NCBI GenBank assembly: GCA_024279425.1
Contig: JAJRRO010000028.1
Span: forward strand, 1-64,000
From: Bacteroidota bacterium
GTDB taxonomy: Bacteria > Bacteroidota > Bacteroidia > Flavobacteriales > Flavobacteriaceae
Length of the DNA: 64,000 bases
Direction: 5' to 3'
The notes under the pieces were generated by a model. That model was not told the origin of the DNA, did no database searches, and worked only from the letters and a program-made list of their open reading frames with translations. Shown here piece by piece: positions 37,783-48,095 of this stretch. Numbering within the stretch: position 1 is the stretch's first letter; every line of letters starts with the position of its first letter. The translations under genes and the position numbers were made by a program.

Positions 37783-40167
37783 TCAGTCAATCCTCAATGC
37801 ATCAGAAGGATTGGCCGTAGCTGCTTTCCAACTTTGCCAACTCACCGTCATCAAGGTAATGAGCAGTGTAATCCCACCTGCCAAAGCAAACACCCACCAA
37901 CTTAGGTTGATTTTATAAGCGAAACCTTGGAGCCACATATACATGGCGTAATATGCAACGGGTGTTGCAAACAAGAAGGCAATGGCCACCCATTTTAAAA
38001 AATCTTTATTGAGCATCACTATTATTTGTGAGATTTTTGCCCCGTTGACCTTTCTTATACTGATCTCCTTGACCTTTCTTTGAGCTATTAACAATGATAT
38101 TCCCAACAATCCCATGGAACAGATGAATAAAGAAATCATGGTGAACAAAGTCAATAACTTGGCTTGCAATAATTCAGTCTTATATACCTTTCTGTACATA
38201 GTATTTACATGCTCATAGGAAAGCGGATACTTAGGGAACAAGCCTGACCAAATCTTTTGGATATCGTCCAAAGCTATTCTTTCCATTTGGGGCCTATAGG
38301 AGACCACAATATTGGGTAACCAGCTATCTTCCCTTTTGAACATCACCAAAGGTTCAACTTTAGTTTGCACTCCTGAAAGATGAAAATCCTTTACTACACC
38401 AATAATCTTTCCATCTGGAAGATCAACCCCCTCAACAGGGGAAACAATCTTAAATTCCTTATCAACCACTTCATTGGGATTGTGGAACCCTAAATAATGT
38501 AAGGCAGTTTCATTGATAATATATTCCCCAGCACCATCATTATCAGTATTTTTTTCCGAGAAGTTCACACCACTTAGGAAAGTTAATTCAAATAAGTTGG
38601 CAAGAGAATAATCACATGGAAAAACACCAATGGATTTCGTATTCTCTTTGTCATTGGGACGGCCTTCCATTTCAAAGGAAAACATATCATGGGTCTCCCC
38701 TCCCGGCGGATCCAACATAGCAGAAACAGAAACAATGGCATTTTGTTTCAATAATTCAGATTTAAAGACTTTAAATTCTTTTTGAATATCGGAATGAACA
38801 GATTCAATACAAATAATATTTTTATCCTCTGAATCCATTGAATGGTCAAGGGCGAACTCAGTTTGTCTTGAAATAATGATTACCACCATAAGAAGTATCA
38901 TAGTAAGAGAATATTGGGCAATCAGTATTCTTTTATGGGAATTGGTATTTCCTTTTTCCCTTAAAGATCGGCCTAATTTAAACTGACCAATACGATTCTT
39001 TATTGCCGGCTGTAGACCAGATATGACTGCCATAAAACCAAAAACCAAAACAATGCCCAAAGCAAACATTTCGTTACCCAGGAGCAGATCTATTTGGTAA
39101 TAATCTAGAATTATATCGTTTATTTTACCGACCAGCACAGCCATAATTGCTATTGCCAATAACACCACAACAAGGCTTTCGATCATAAAATACTTCAGGT
39201 TTACCAGTTTTGATGAACCCAACACTTGATTTAAGGCAATAAACTTTTTGAAAAACCCAGCCATTGCCAAGTTCAAACTAGCATAATTACTAATTGAGAT
39301 AAACAGTAATATTAATGCCGCAATTGATAGTGCGTAAATATTGGCCATATTACCGTTGAGCTCTATCTCGCGCAGTAAATGGGAACTCAAATGAATCTCT
39401 TTGATATTTTGCAAGTAGGCCTTGGTTTCTTTTGAGTCGGCTTCATTACCAGATCGTTCCGTCATTAATTGGGATAATGAGGATGTAATAATGGGTACGT
39501 TCGCATTTTGGCCCAATAAAAGATAGGTATAGGCCCAACCTTCAATTTTATCCTTTCCTGGCGAAATAATAAAATCAGGATGGAAATGGCTATTCTGTGG
39601 AAAATCCCGCATTACCCCTATTATGGTAAAATCAGCTTTTTCCGAATTAAATTGACCTGCCGGCAACGAAATAATCTGATCAATGGGGTTCGAATTACCG
39701 AATACTTTTCGGGCAAATGATTCGGAAACAACCATTGTTCCAGGATTAGTCAAAACCGAAGATCGGTCACCTCTTAACAATTCAGCATCAAAAATCTCAA
39801 AAAAGGTATTATCACAACTAAATGCCTCCGTGATGGAATAATATTGTTCCCCGTGCAAAACCAACCCTCCCCTAATAGGTGCAAGTCGTACAAACTTTTC
39901 AATTTCGGGAATCTGATTTACCAAATCAGGCACCTGTTCTGAATTATAAATTCGGGCAAAATGATTGTTATCCAACATTTCCGGATTGGTAGTTGTCAAC
40001 CTAAATATGTGATCAGCCTTTTTATGGAATCCGTCATAACTCATCTCATTTTTAAGAAAAAGGGAAATGAACAACACCCCGATGAGACCAAGGGAAAGTC
40101 CGACCACTTTGACCAAGTTTAAAAATGGTCTTTTCAATATGTTTCTAACTGCAAATTTTAAAAGCAT
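37783..40167 (-). CDS. FtsX/MacB-type ABC permease (array member 10)
   Basis: 794 aa from the ATG at 40167 (MLLKFAVRNILKRP); two residues longer if the first ATG is used. The layout is the family's double one: TM1, a MacB-like periplasmic core, three TMs, TM5, a second core, three TMs. The first cytoplasmic coupling segment is degenerate (KFIALNQVLGSSKL) compared with the KEIGIRK pattern of its neighbours. The second reads KEISIRKVNGAKI, a variant shared only with the member at 45768. The C-terminus is ANPSDALRID. It is the member closest to the ATPase gene. Substrate unknown. Confidence 0.9.
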   Translation of the reverse strand: MLLKFAVRNILKRPFLNLVKVVGLSLGLIGVLFISLFLKNEMSYDGFHKKADHIFRLTTTNPEMLDNNHFARIYNSEQVPDLVNQIPEIEKFVRLAPIRGGLVLHGEQYYSITEAFSCDNTFFEIFDAELLRGDRSSVLTNPGTMVVSESFARKVFGNSNPIDQIISLPAGQFNSEKADFTIIGVMRDFPQNSHFHPDFIISPGKDKIEGWAYTYLLLGQNANVPIITSSLSQLMTERSGNEADSKETKAYLQNIKEIHLSSHLLREIELNGNMANIYALSIAALILLFISISNYASLNLAMAGFFKKFIALNQVLGSSKLVNLKYFMIESLVVVLLAIAIMAVLVGKINDIILDYYQIDLLLGNEMFALGIVLVFGFMAVISGLQPAIKNRIGQFKLGRSLREKGNTNSHKRILIAQYSLTMILLMVVIIISRQTEFALDHSMDSEDKNIICIESVHSDIQKEFKVFKSELLKQNAIVSVSAMLDPPGGETHDMFSFEMEGRPNDKENTKSIGVFPCDYSLANLFELTFLSGVNFSEKNTDNDGAGEYIINETALHYLGFHNPNEVVDKEFKIVSPVEGVDLPDGKIIGVVKDFHLSGVQTKVEPLVMFKREDSWLPNIVVSYRPQMERIALDDIQKIWSGLFPKYPLSYEHVNTMYRKVYKTELLQAKLLTLFTMISLFICSMGLLGISLLIAQRKVKEISIRKVNGAKISQIIVMLNKDFLKWVAIAFLFATPVAYYAMYMWLQGFAYKINLSWWVFALAGGITLLITLMTVSWQSWKAATANPSDALRID

Positions 40168-40181
40168 AATCACTTATTGAA

Positions 40182-42545
40182 TTATTCTTCCCTTAAAGCA
40201 TTCACAGGATTCCTGTTCGCCGCCCGTATCGCCTGACTACCTACCGTAAGCATGGCAACGACCAAAGCGACCAATCCCGCTCCAATAAAATACCAAACTT
40301 GTAATGGAATTCTATACGCAAAACCCGAAAGCCAATTGTTCGCCAATAGGTAGGCAATGGGCAATGCAATTAAAACAGCGATTAAAACAAGTTTGGCGAA
40401 TTCGCTCGATAGCATTACCGTTACCTGAACGGCATTTTGGCCCAACACTTTTCGGATGCCAATTTCTTTTCTTCTGCGCTCAGCTGTAAAAGTTGCCAAC
40501 CCGAATAATCCTAAACAGGAAATCAGTATTGCGAGACCAGCGAAGTATTTGGAGAGTGTGGCCACCTGTTGTTCAGAGACGTATTGGGCTTCGTAGGCTT
40601 GATTAAGAAAATGATATTCAAAAGGAAATCCAGGATTAAAAGAACCAAATATTCCTTCTAGTTTTGAGATGGTTTCTTGTTCCCTTCCTTTTTCGATTTT
40701 GACCATGACCTTATCAGTCCATGAGGGCTGTAAAACCATAAATAAAGGATTAACCTTCTCATGCAAAGAGGCAAAATGAAAATTTTTGGTAATGCCTAGT
40801 ATCTCAAGTTTTGTTCCTTGAATGGAAATCGTTTTGCCGATTGGATCTTTCAACGTCATATAGTCAATGGCAGCTTCATTAAATATGATTTTGGAATCGT
40901 CAGTGCCAAAATCATTGGAAAAAGCCCTCCCTGATTTCATTTCAATGCCCAAAGTCTCAATGGTTTCTGTACTTACGGCCCTCATTTGAAACGAAGTTCG
41001 GTCAGTAATGTCTTTTCCTTCCCATTCATCAATAACCCACCCGTTCAAGTTACCGCCGACAATATGATCAGCGATGCTTCCGGCATTTATAACACCAGGG
41101 ATATTTCTGGTTTCGTCCAAAAAGGTTTCAAGATTTTCCTTGATTTGTCCTTCCACATCCACATAAAGGATATTGTCCCTATTGTATCCCAAGTTCTTGG
41201 TCTGGGTATATTCTATCTGTTTATAGACTACCACGACACCGACAATTAAAAGTACAGATAGGGCAAATTGAAAAACGACCAACCCCTTTCGGATCCATAA
41301 TTCACCAACGACATTGCTTATTTTTCCCTTAAGCACGGCAACAGGTTTAAAACCTGAAAGGTAAAGTGCCGGGTAACTTCCTGCCATAAGTCCTGCTAAA
41401 ATTGTAATTCCTACCATAACCGCAATTGATCGAACCCCAAAATCAACTACCAATTGTTTTCCGGTAATGTTATTGAATTGGGGAAGCAAAATCCAAACAA
41501 GGACCAATGCTATAATCAAGGACAAAAATGCCATTGTTACCGATTCCCCAAAAAATTGAAACACTAGCGTATTGCGCTTTGCACCCATTGCCTTTTTTAC
41601 ACCAATTTCGCGCAACCGTCTAGATGCATTAGCAGTGGAAAGGTTCATGAAATTGATACATGCAATAATCAATATAAAAATTGCGATCAACGAAAACAAT
41701 CTTACATAGGCAATCCGCCCACCTACTTGTTTCCCGTTTTCATACTTACTGTAGAGATAGATATCGGAATACTTTCGTAAGGCTATGGAAAATGGACTTG
41801 CCTCCTTGGTCTTGTTATAGGCGTAATCGGCAATCTTACGGTTGAACTGCTCGATGCTTGTACCCTCTTTTAAGGTTAGATAGGTCTGTACGGTGTTCAC
41901 TTCCCAATTGGTTACTAGGTCATTTTCTTCTTTGTAGGCCTCAAACGGTAAGATAATATCGAATTGTACGGATGAATTAGAAGGTGTACCCGCAAATACC
42001 CCTGAAACCTGATATTTTTTGTCGTGTTCCAATTCCACAACTTTTCCAATCATATTATCGGCAGAACCAAACAGGTTCAATGCCATTTTTTCTGAAAGTA
42101 CTACCGAATTTTTATCAGACAGCACTTGATTTTCATCCCCTTGCAAAAGGTCAAAGGAAAACATCTTGAAGTAATCGGGACTGGCATAATGTATCTTTGC
42201 CTTGAAGTTATTTTTCCCAATTGAGAGGGTCAGGCCATCGTCCAATATTCTACTTGCTACAATATGTTCGATTTCGGGCATTTCTTCAATCATTGTTTCT
42301 GCAAGAAGACCTGCAGTAAAATCCCCGGTTTCAATAGTCCCATCAGGGTCTTGATAGTGCGTTATGACTTGAAAGAGCTGGCTATCCTTTTTATGAAACT
42401 TATCAACCGTAAGTTCATCGGTTACCCAAAGAAAAATAAGGAGTACACAGGCCAACGCAGTAGAAAGGCCAATGCTGTTAATCAAAAAAGCAATTTTATG
42501 CTTTTTTATGTTCCTGAAAAATAGCTTTAGATTGTGTTTTAACAT
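40182..42545 (-). CDS. FtsX/MacB-type ABC permease (array member 9)
   Basis: 787 aa, starting MLKHNLKLFFRNIKKHK. Coupling segments are REIGVKKAMGAKR and KEIGIRKVLGQNA, both intact. The N-terminal 17 residues and the C-terminal ~130 residues are nearly identical to those of the next member (42579), including ERRKEIGIRKVLGQ, LLANNWLSGFAYRIPLQVW and NPVNALREE, while the periplasmic cores differ. The DNA of the 3' ends is also closely similar. This points to recent duplication with diversification of the periplasmic parts, or to gene conversion of the ends. The gap to member 10 is 14 bp. Confidence 0.92.
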   Translation of the reverse strand: MLKHNLKLFFRNIKKHKIAFLINSIGLSTALACVLLIFLWVTDELTVDKFHKKDSQLFQVITHYQDPDGTIETGDFTAGLLAETMIEEMPEIEHIVASRILDDGLTLSIGKNNFKAKIHYASPDYFKMFSFDLLQGDENQVLSDKNSVVLSEKMALNLFGSADNMIGKVVELEHDKKYQVSGVFAGTPSNSSVQFDIILPFEAYKEENDLVTNWEVNTVQTYLTLKEGTSIEQFNRKIADYAYNKTKEASPFSIALRKYSDIYLYSKYENGKQVGGRIAYVRLFSLIAIFILIIACINFMNLSTANASRRLREIGVKKAMGAKRNTLVFQFFGESVTMAFLSLIIALVLVWILLPQFNNITGKQLVVDFGVRSIAVMVGITILAGLMAGSYPALYLSGFKPVAVLKGKISNVVGELWIRKGLVVFQFALSVLLIVGVVVVYKQIEYTQTKNLGYNRDNILYVDVEGQIKENLETFLDETRNIPGVINAGSIADHIVGGNLNGWVIDEWEGKDITDRTSFQMRAVSTETIETLGIEMKSGRAFSNDFGTDDSKIIFNEAAIDYMTLKDPIGKTISIQGTKLEILGITKNFHFASLHEKVNPLFMVLQPSWTDKVMVKIEKGREQETISKLEGIFGSFNPGFPFEYHFLNQAYEAQYVSEQQVATLSKYFAGLAILISCLGLFGLATFTAERRRKEIGIRKVLGQNAVQVTVMLSSEFAKLVLIAVLIALPIAYLLANNWLSGFAYRIPLQVWYFIGAGLVALVVAMLTVGSQAIRAANRNPVNALREE

Positions 42546-42578
42546 GATTTCCTTTATTTTTGATTGATTAAAATAATT

Positions 42579-44999
42579 TTATTCTTCCCTTAATGAATTC
42601 ACTGGATTCCTGTTCGCCGCCCGTATCGCCTCACTGCCTACTGTGAGCATGGCAACGACCAATGCCACCAATCCCGCTCCAATAAAATACCAAACCTGCA
42701 AGGGAATACGATAGGCAAAACCAGACAGCCAGTTGTTGGCCAATAAATACGCAATCGGCAATGCAATAAGAATAGATAGTAGGACCAGCTTCGCAAACTC
42801 ACTTGAGAGCATTACTGTGACCTGAGCCGCACTTTGCCCTAATACTTTTCGAATGCCGATTTCTTTTTTACGTCGCTCTGCTGTAAAAATAGCCAGTCCA
42901 AACAAGCCTAAACAGGAAATCAATATGGCGAGACCTGCAAAATATTTCGATAAAGTAGCGACCCTGCTTTCCGATTCGTAAAGGGCTTGATAATTTTCGT
43001 TTAAAAAATCAAACTCAAAGGGCATCCCCGAAATAAAATAGTCCTGATAGACTTTTTTTATTCGTTCGATGGTTGCCGTCTCTTTGCTGGATTCCATCTT
43101 GACCATAATGTTGGAGGCGAAATTACTATTGCTCAAGGTCATGAATACGGGCAAAACTTTCTTGTACAGCTTGTCGATATGAAAGTTCTTTACTATTCCG
43201 ATTATCTCCCGATCTTCACCCCAAAGGTTTATGACTTTTCCGATTGGATTTTTCATTCCCATTTGTTCGATGGCCGCCTCGTTGAAAATAATCTTTTCGT
43301 TTTCGGTCTGGAATTTTTTGGAATAAGTTCTACCTTCCTTCAATTCGATTTGCATAGTCTCTATAAAATCATAGCCGCCGGCTATTTGGGCGAAAAGTGC
43401 ATCTTGCTCATTATTCTGCCCAGGCCAACTAAGACCAGTAGTCGTTCCAAAGTCGGCCATCATGGTATGCCTAAAGTTCGAGGCGTTTACTACTCCAGGC
43501 GTATTTTTCAACAGTCCTACAAAATTCTCGATATCCCCGGTACTCATTCCCGTCGCATCCTCGGTCTTATTCAGATTGGCCTCCATCACACCTGATGAGA
43601 ACCAAATAACATTTTCTTTGTTAAAACCTAGATTTTTGCTTTGAATGAATTCCATCTGCTTATAAACGATAAAGACGGACACTATAAGAATTACCGAAAT
43701 CACAAACTGGAATATAACCAATCCCTTTCGGGCGAAATTTCCTCCAAAATTTTTAACCAACCGTCCCTTTAAGCCATTGAGTACAGAAAGACCAGACAGA
43801 TACAATGCAGGGTAAATGCCTGCAGCGATTCCTGTAAATAAGGTGATCAGTAATATGCCCAGCAACAGGTCAATACTAACATTCAAAGTCAAGGCCTTTC
43901 CTGAAATTTCGTTGAATTGTGACAACAAGAGTTTCACGATTACCAAAGCCAATAGCATGGCGATAGTAGCAGTTACGATAGATTCGGCCGTAAACTGGAC
44001 CATCAAACTCTTTCTTTTTGCCCCGACCGATTTTTTGACCCCTATTTCCTTGATACGGGTGGAGGCTTTTGCCGTTGCCATATTGATAAAATTAACACAG
44101 GCAATTACCAATATCAGCAGAGCGATGATTGAAAACAAGCGTACGTATTGTATCCTTCCGCCAGAAACCATCCCATATTCATAGTTGCCATGTAAATACC
44201 GTTCCGCATAGGGTTGCGCCAAATAGGTCTCTGGAAAATGTTCGTTCTTGGTCTTTAGAAAATTCTTGATTTTAGCATTGAACGATGTTAAGTTGGTATT
44301 CGGTATTAGAACCGCATAGGTTTGGGCATCGCTATCGTCCCATTCCCGTAGATCCTCATTTTGGGCTATAAAGACTTCCAGATTGAAAACCGCATCGAAT
44401 TGGGCGGTCGAGCTTTTTGGCAGTTCTTTGAATACCCCTGACACCATATAGGTTCCCCCGAATTCATCGTGTAGCCATTCCACCGTTTTACCTACAGCAT
44501 TGGTAGTCTGGAACAGTTTATTTGACATTCCCTCTGATATGACCACGGAATTGGTATTGGCCAGTACTTGGGCTGGGTTTCCATGTAGTAATGGAAACGT
44601 AAACATGGTAAAATAGTCTTCACTTGCAAACTGGATGGCCGAGCTAAAAAACTGGTCACCCCCATCGGATAGTAAAAACCTTTCTCCCTCGAACCATGCA
44701 TTGTTCAGTACAGTGGCCGATTGTTCCACTTCGGGGAATTCATTGATCACTGCTTTGGCCAGAGGTCCTTGGGTAGCATCCTCGGTTTCGATACCGTTCG
44801 GAGTAGGCAGATTTTGCAATATTTGAACCAATCTATTGCCTTTTTCATGAAACTTGTCCATAGATAGTTCGTCTACTACCCAAATAGCCATTAACAAAGC
44901 ACAGGCCAGGCCGGTTGACATGCCAATAAGGTTTATCAAAAAAGTACTCTTGTGCTTTTTAATGTTCCTAAAGAATAGTTTTAGATTGTGTTTTAGCAT
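42579..44999 (-). CDS. FtsX/MacB-type ABC permease (array member 8)
   Basis: 806 aa, starting MLKHNLKLFFRNIKKHK. Coupling segments KEIGVKKSVGAKR and KEIGIRKVLGQSA. It is the closest relative of member 9 (see there); the periplasmic cores are the divergent parts, so the two may contact different partners. Its ATG is 5 bp after the stop of the DUF2807 gene on the same strand, so the two are probably translated together. Confidence 0.92.
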   Translation of the reverse strand: MLKHNLKLFFRNIKKHKSTFLINLIGMSTGLACALLMAIWVVDELSMDKFHEKGNRLVQILQNLPTPNGIETEDATQGPLAKAVINEFPEVEQSATVLNNAWFEGERFLLSDGGDQFFSSAIQFASEDYFTMFTFPLLHGNPAQVLANTNSVVISEGMSNKLFQTTNAVGKTVEWLHDEFGGTYMVSGVFKELPKSSTAQFDAVFNLEVFIAQNEDLREWDDSDAQTYAVLIPNTNLTSFNAKIKNFLKTKNEHFPETYLAQPYAERYLHGNYEYGMVSGGRIQYVRLFSIIALLILVIACVNFINMATAKASTRIKEIGVKKSVGAKRKSLMVQFTAESIVTATIAMLLALVIVKLLLSQFNEISGKALTLNVSIDLLLGILLITLFTGIAAGIYPALYLSGLSVLNGLKGRLVKNFGGNFARKGLVIFQFVISVILIVSVFIVYKQMEFIQSKNLGFNKENVIWFSSGVMEANLNKTEDATGMSTGDIENFVGLLKNTPGVVNASNFRHTMMADFGTTTGLSWPGQNNEQDALFAQIAGGYDFIETMQIELKEGRTYSKKFQTENEKIIFNEAAIEQMGMKNPIGKVINLWGEDREIIGIVKNFHIDKLYKKVLPVFMTLSNSNFASNIMVKMESSKETATIERIKKVYQDYFISGMPFEFDFLNENYQALYESESRVATLSKYFAGLAILISCLGLFGLAIFTAERRKKEIGIRKVLGQSAAQVTVMLSSEFAKLVLLSILIALPIAYLLANNWLSGFAYRIPLQVWYFIGAGLVALVVAMLTVGSEAIRAANRNPVNSLREE

Positions 45000-45004
45000 A
45001 AATT

Positions 45005-45721
45005 CTAATTTTTAGATACATTACCTGACCCTGATATTTGACTACGTACCTTTTCAGGATTGCCACGATAATGAATATTCCCTGAACCGGAAACCCTTGA
45101 AGTAAGCGATTTATTTACCGTTAGCTCTACATCGGAAGAACCCGAAAGCTCTAGGGTTGCATCATCGACTTCCAACCCATAGGCCTTTACATTCGATGAT
45201 CCGGACGACCTCACGCGAAGATTCTCACTGCTGCCCGTCAAGTCAATATTACTCGAACCGGATGTCTCGACCAAAATATCGGCCGCTTCGATGGCCAGTT
45301 CTATGTTTTTTGCGCCTGACACGCGAATATCTATGTCGTTTGTTTTAAGTGTCTTGTTCCCAACAAAATTTCCCGATCCGGATAGCCGGATTGCATCGAT
45401 TTCGTCAACAGGTATGGTGATAATAACCCCTTCCCCACGCGAAGGAATCGGGTTCTTGTTATCCTTTGATTTGATGGCCAAAGTACCTCCTCTGACCTCG
45501 GTCTCGATATAGTCCAAGATGTTGTCCTCACCCATGAGTGTGATTTTTCCTTCCGTGCCATCGATGAGTTCTATATCGTAAAAACCGCTGACGGAAATGC
45601 CATTATAATCGTTTGTAGTTCTTTCGATGGTCACGACGTTGCCGTTGCCTTTTATTTTTTTCTGTGCGTTGATCACGGTTATGCAAAGGATCGCTATTAT
45701 TAATGTTGTTGCTTTTTTCAT
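45005..45721 (-). CDS. DUF2807 (head-GIN) secreted protein
   Basis: 238 aa with a Sec signal (MKKATTLIIAILCITVINAQ). The mature part is a right-handed beta-helix of the DUF2807/GIN type, seen as repeated short turns GSGN, SGSS and SGSGN spaced by about 20 residues (residues 110-235). Function of the family is not established; it is thought to be a secreted or surface binding scaffold. It lies inside the permease operon, 46 bp after member 7 and 5 bp before member 8, and is therefore a candidate periplasmic partner or substrate of these permeases. Confidence 0.88.
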   Translation of the reverse strand: MKKATTLIIAILCITVINAQKKIKGNGNVVTIERTTNDYNGISVSGFYDIELIDGTEGKITLMGEDNILDYIETEVRGGTLAIKSKDNKNPIPSRGEGVIITIPVDEIDAIRLSGSGNFVGNKTLKTNDIDIRVSGAKNIELAIEAADILVETSGSSNIDLTGSSENLRVRSSGSSNVKAYGLEVDDATLELSGSSDVELTVNKSLTSRVSGSGNIHYRGNPEKVRSQISGSGNVSKN

Positions 45722-45767
45722 TTTCTTATGTTTATAATCCGCCAGTAGGCGAACAGGTTGATGATAA

Positions 45768-48074
45768 TTACTCGTCTCTTAACGATTCGACCGGGTTCGC
45801 TACAGCCGCCCTAAAGCTTTGCCAACTGACCGTAAGTAATGCGATTGCCAATGCAGCGAATCCTGCCAAGGCGAATATCCACCAGCTCATGGTTGTTTTA
45901 TATGCAAAGCCTTCGAGCCATTTGCTCATGGCATACCATGCAATGGGTACAGCAATGATAAAGGCCAGACCGACCCACTTTACAAAATCCTTATTTAAAA
46001 GAGAGAGAATTTGTGTAATTGTTGCACCGTTTACTTTTCGGATGCTGATTTCCTTTCGTCGTTGCTGCATAAAGAAAATGGACATGGCCAATATTCCCAT
46101 AAATGAGATGACAAAAGATAACAAGGTAAAGTACCCTATGATCTTACCTGTTTTTTCCTCTTTTATATACCATTCATTGATAGCATCATCTACAAATACA
46201 ACATCAAAGGGTGCATTCTCGATTAGTGGAGCGTAGGCCGATTTAATTTTTGAAATAGTCTCGAACGGATTCGATCCGCTTATTTTTAGAAAAATATTGG
46301 ATGTATAGGAATCCTTTTTCTGTTGGAAAAGTACAATTGGCCCTATACTCTGGCTCAGTTCATTAAAATTAAAATCGTTTACCACCCCCAAAATGGGAAA
46401 CGCCGTATCATAAGGCATAAAAGCAGTTGGCTTAGATTCAAATTCCAAAATTTTTAGGGCAGTCTCGTTGATATAAACCCCATCTTTCGAATAGGCGTTA
46501 TCGGTTGGTTTGATTTGTAGATTGAACACGTTAAAAAAGGAAGAATCAACAGCAAACTCTTGAAAACTGATTTCTTTACCCTTGAAGTCAAAGGATAGGT
46601 TACTTCCACCGTCTAAGGGGCTGCCCCATGTTATTGAAACATCTTGAACCCCCGGAAGCTTTTGTAAAGCATTCTTAATCGTTTTTTTTTGTTCATTGCT
46701 ACCCAAATATTCAATGTGAACTAAATTGTCCTTACTAAAGCCTAAATCATGACTACGCAAAAAATTTGTTTGTTTCATGACTAGCCAACTACAGGCCAGT
46801 AGGGCAATTGTCACCGTGTATTGGAAAGTGATGAATACTTTGCTATATATTCCTTTGGATTTTGTTCTGAATGATCCCTTCACAACCTCCAAAGGCTTGA
46901 AACTGGTAATCTTAATAGCCGGCAATAGACCTGAGACTATACCGATTAAACAAAATACACCTATTAGAACCGGAACATTTAAGAAGGTAATGTTATCGTC
47001 CAGGTTTAGTTCCGTATCCAATAAAGAATTAAACCCCGGCTCGGCTAACTTTGCCAAAAGAAGCGAGAGTACAATTGCGATAAAACAAATTAATATTGAC
47101 TCCTTTATAAATTGAGAAAAGAGACCCCTTTTTGTGCCTCCCAATAATTTTTTGATAGCCACCTCCCTTCCCCTAAGTGTTGATTGTGCCATAGTTAGGT
47201 TTACGTAATTGCTAACTGCCAGAATTAATATCAACAGAACTATAACGGATAGTACAGTTATAAAGCTTTTGCTATTATTTTTAGTACCATGCCCCTGTTT
47301 TTGGCTGAAATAGAGGTCCTCTAAGGGCGTAAACATAAAATTCTTACTATAGCCCTGCTCCTCAAAATGTTTTTTATAGGTTTCGTACACACCAGATGCT
47401 TTTGAAGGTAAATCCGTATTAGGCTTAGCCAAATAATAAATACTTATGGCTCCGAAACCATAGGAGTTCAGGATGTCCCCAAAATCATAGACATCGTTGA
47501 ATGCCTTGAAGTTGATAAATGCATCTGTTTTTTTAAAATGGGTATTTAGGGGGAAATCATCCATAATGCCAGTGACCATAAACTTGTGTTTCTTATCTAT
47601 TACAACTTCTTGACCCATAGCGCTATTGGTTCCAAAAAGCTTCGTGGCCAATGATCGGGATATGACAATCGAATTTGAGCTCAAAAGAACATCCGTTGAA
47701 TCGCCTTCCACTAATGAGAAAGAAAAGATTTTAAAAAAAGAAGTGTCAACTCCAAGGAAATCGACCTTGAATTTTTGATCGCTAACGGTTGTGATGATAC
47801 CCGAATCGTCCAATACTCTTGTGAAATCTTCGATTTCCGGTGTACTGTTTTTAATATCTTCTGCTATGGGCGGAGAAAAATCGGTGTATTCGCCGTCTTC
47901 AATTCTGAAAATACGCTCCTTGTTGACATGAAAATCATCTACTTTCAGTTCGTTTTGGATATAAACTGTCAAAAGTATTATGAAGGTGAGCGATATGGCA
48001 AAGCCAAATATTGTGACGGCAGTATAAAGTTTATATTTAACGAGGTATCTTAAAAATGTTTTTAGTTGGAACAT
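45768..48074 (-). CDS. FtsX/MacB-type ABC permease (array member 7)
   Basis: 768 aa, the shortest intact member. It opens MFQLKTFLRYLVKYKLY and has a divergent TM1 (AVTIFGFAISLTFIILLTVYI). The first coupling segment is REVAIKKLLGGTK, the second KEISIRKVNGATI. The SIRKVNGA form, found also in member 10, sets these two apart from the eight IxRKVLG members. C-terminus ANPVESLRDE. Same double FtsX/MacB layout. Spacing is 46 bp to DUF2807 and 21 bp to member 6. Confidence 0.9.
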   Translation of the reverse strand: MFQLKTFLRYLVKYKLYTAVTIFGFAISLTFIILLTVYIQNELKVDDFHVNKERIFRIEDGEYTDFSPPIAEDIKNSTPEIEDFTRVLDDSGIITTVSDQKFKVDFLGVDTSFFKIFSFSLVEGDSTDVLLSSNSIVISRSLATKLFGTNSAMGQEVVIDKKHKFMVTGIMDDFPLNTHFKKTDAFINFKAFNDVYDFGDILNSYGFGAISIYYLAKPNTDLPSKASGVYETYKKHFEEQGYSKNFMFTPLEDLYFSQKQGHGTKNNSKSFITVLSVIVLLILILAVSNYVNLTMAQSTLRGREVAIKKLLGGTKRGLFSQFIKESILICFIAIVLSLLLAKLAEPGFNSLLDTELNLDDNITFLNVPVLIGVFCLIGIVSGLLPAIKITSFKPLEVVKGSFRTKSKGIYSKVFITFQYTVTIALLACSWLVMKQTNFLRSHDLGFSKDNLVHIEYLGSNEQKKTIKNALQKLPGVQDVSITWGSPLDGGSNLSFDFKGKEISFQEFAVDSSFFNVFNLQIKPTDNAYSKDGVYINETALKILEFESKPTAFMPYDTAFPILGVVNDFNFNELSQSIGPIVLFQQKKDSYTSNIFLKISGSNPFETISKIKSAYAPLIENAPFDVVFVDDAINEWYIKEEKTGKIIGYFTLLSFVISFMGILAMSIFFMQQRRKEISIRKVNGATITQILSLLNKDFVKWVGLAFIIAVPIAWYAMSKWLEGFAYKTTMSWWIFALAGFAALAIALLTVSWQSFRAAVANPVESLRDE

Positions 48075-48095
48075 AGTTGTCTTTTCTTTAGCTAA

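Noticed and set aside
43179-43595. A 138-codon plus-strand frame in the permease array
   Set aside because: Opposite the core of an intact permease; no recognisable domain.
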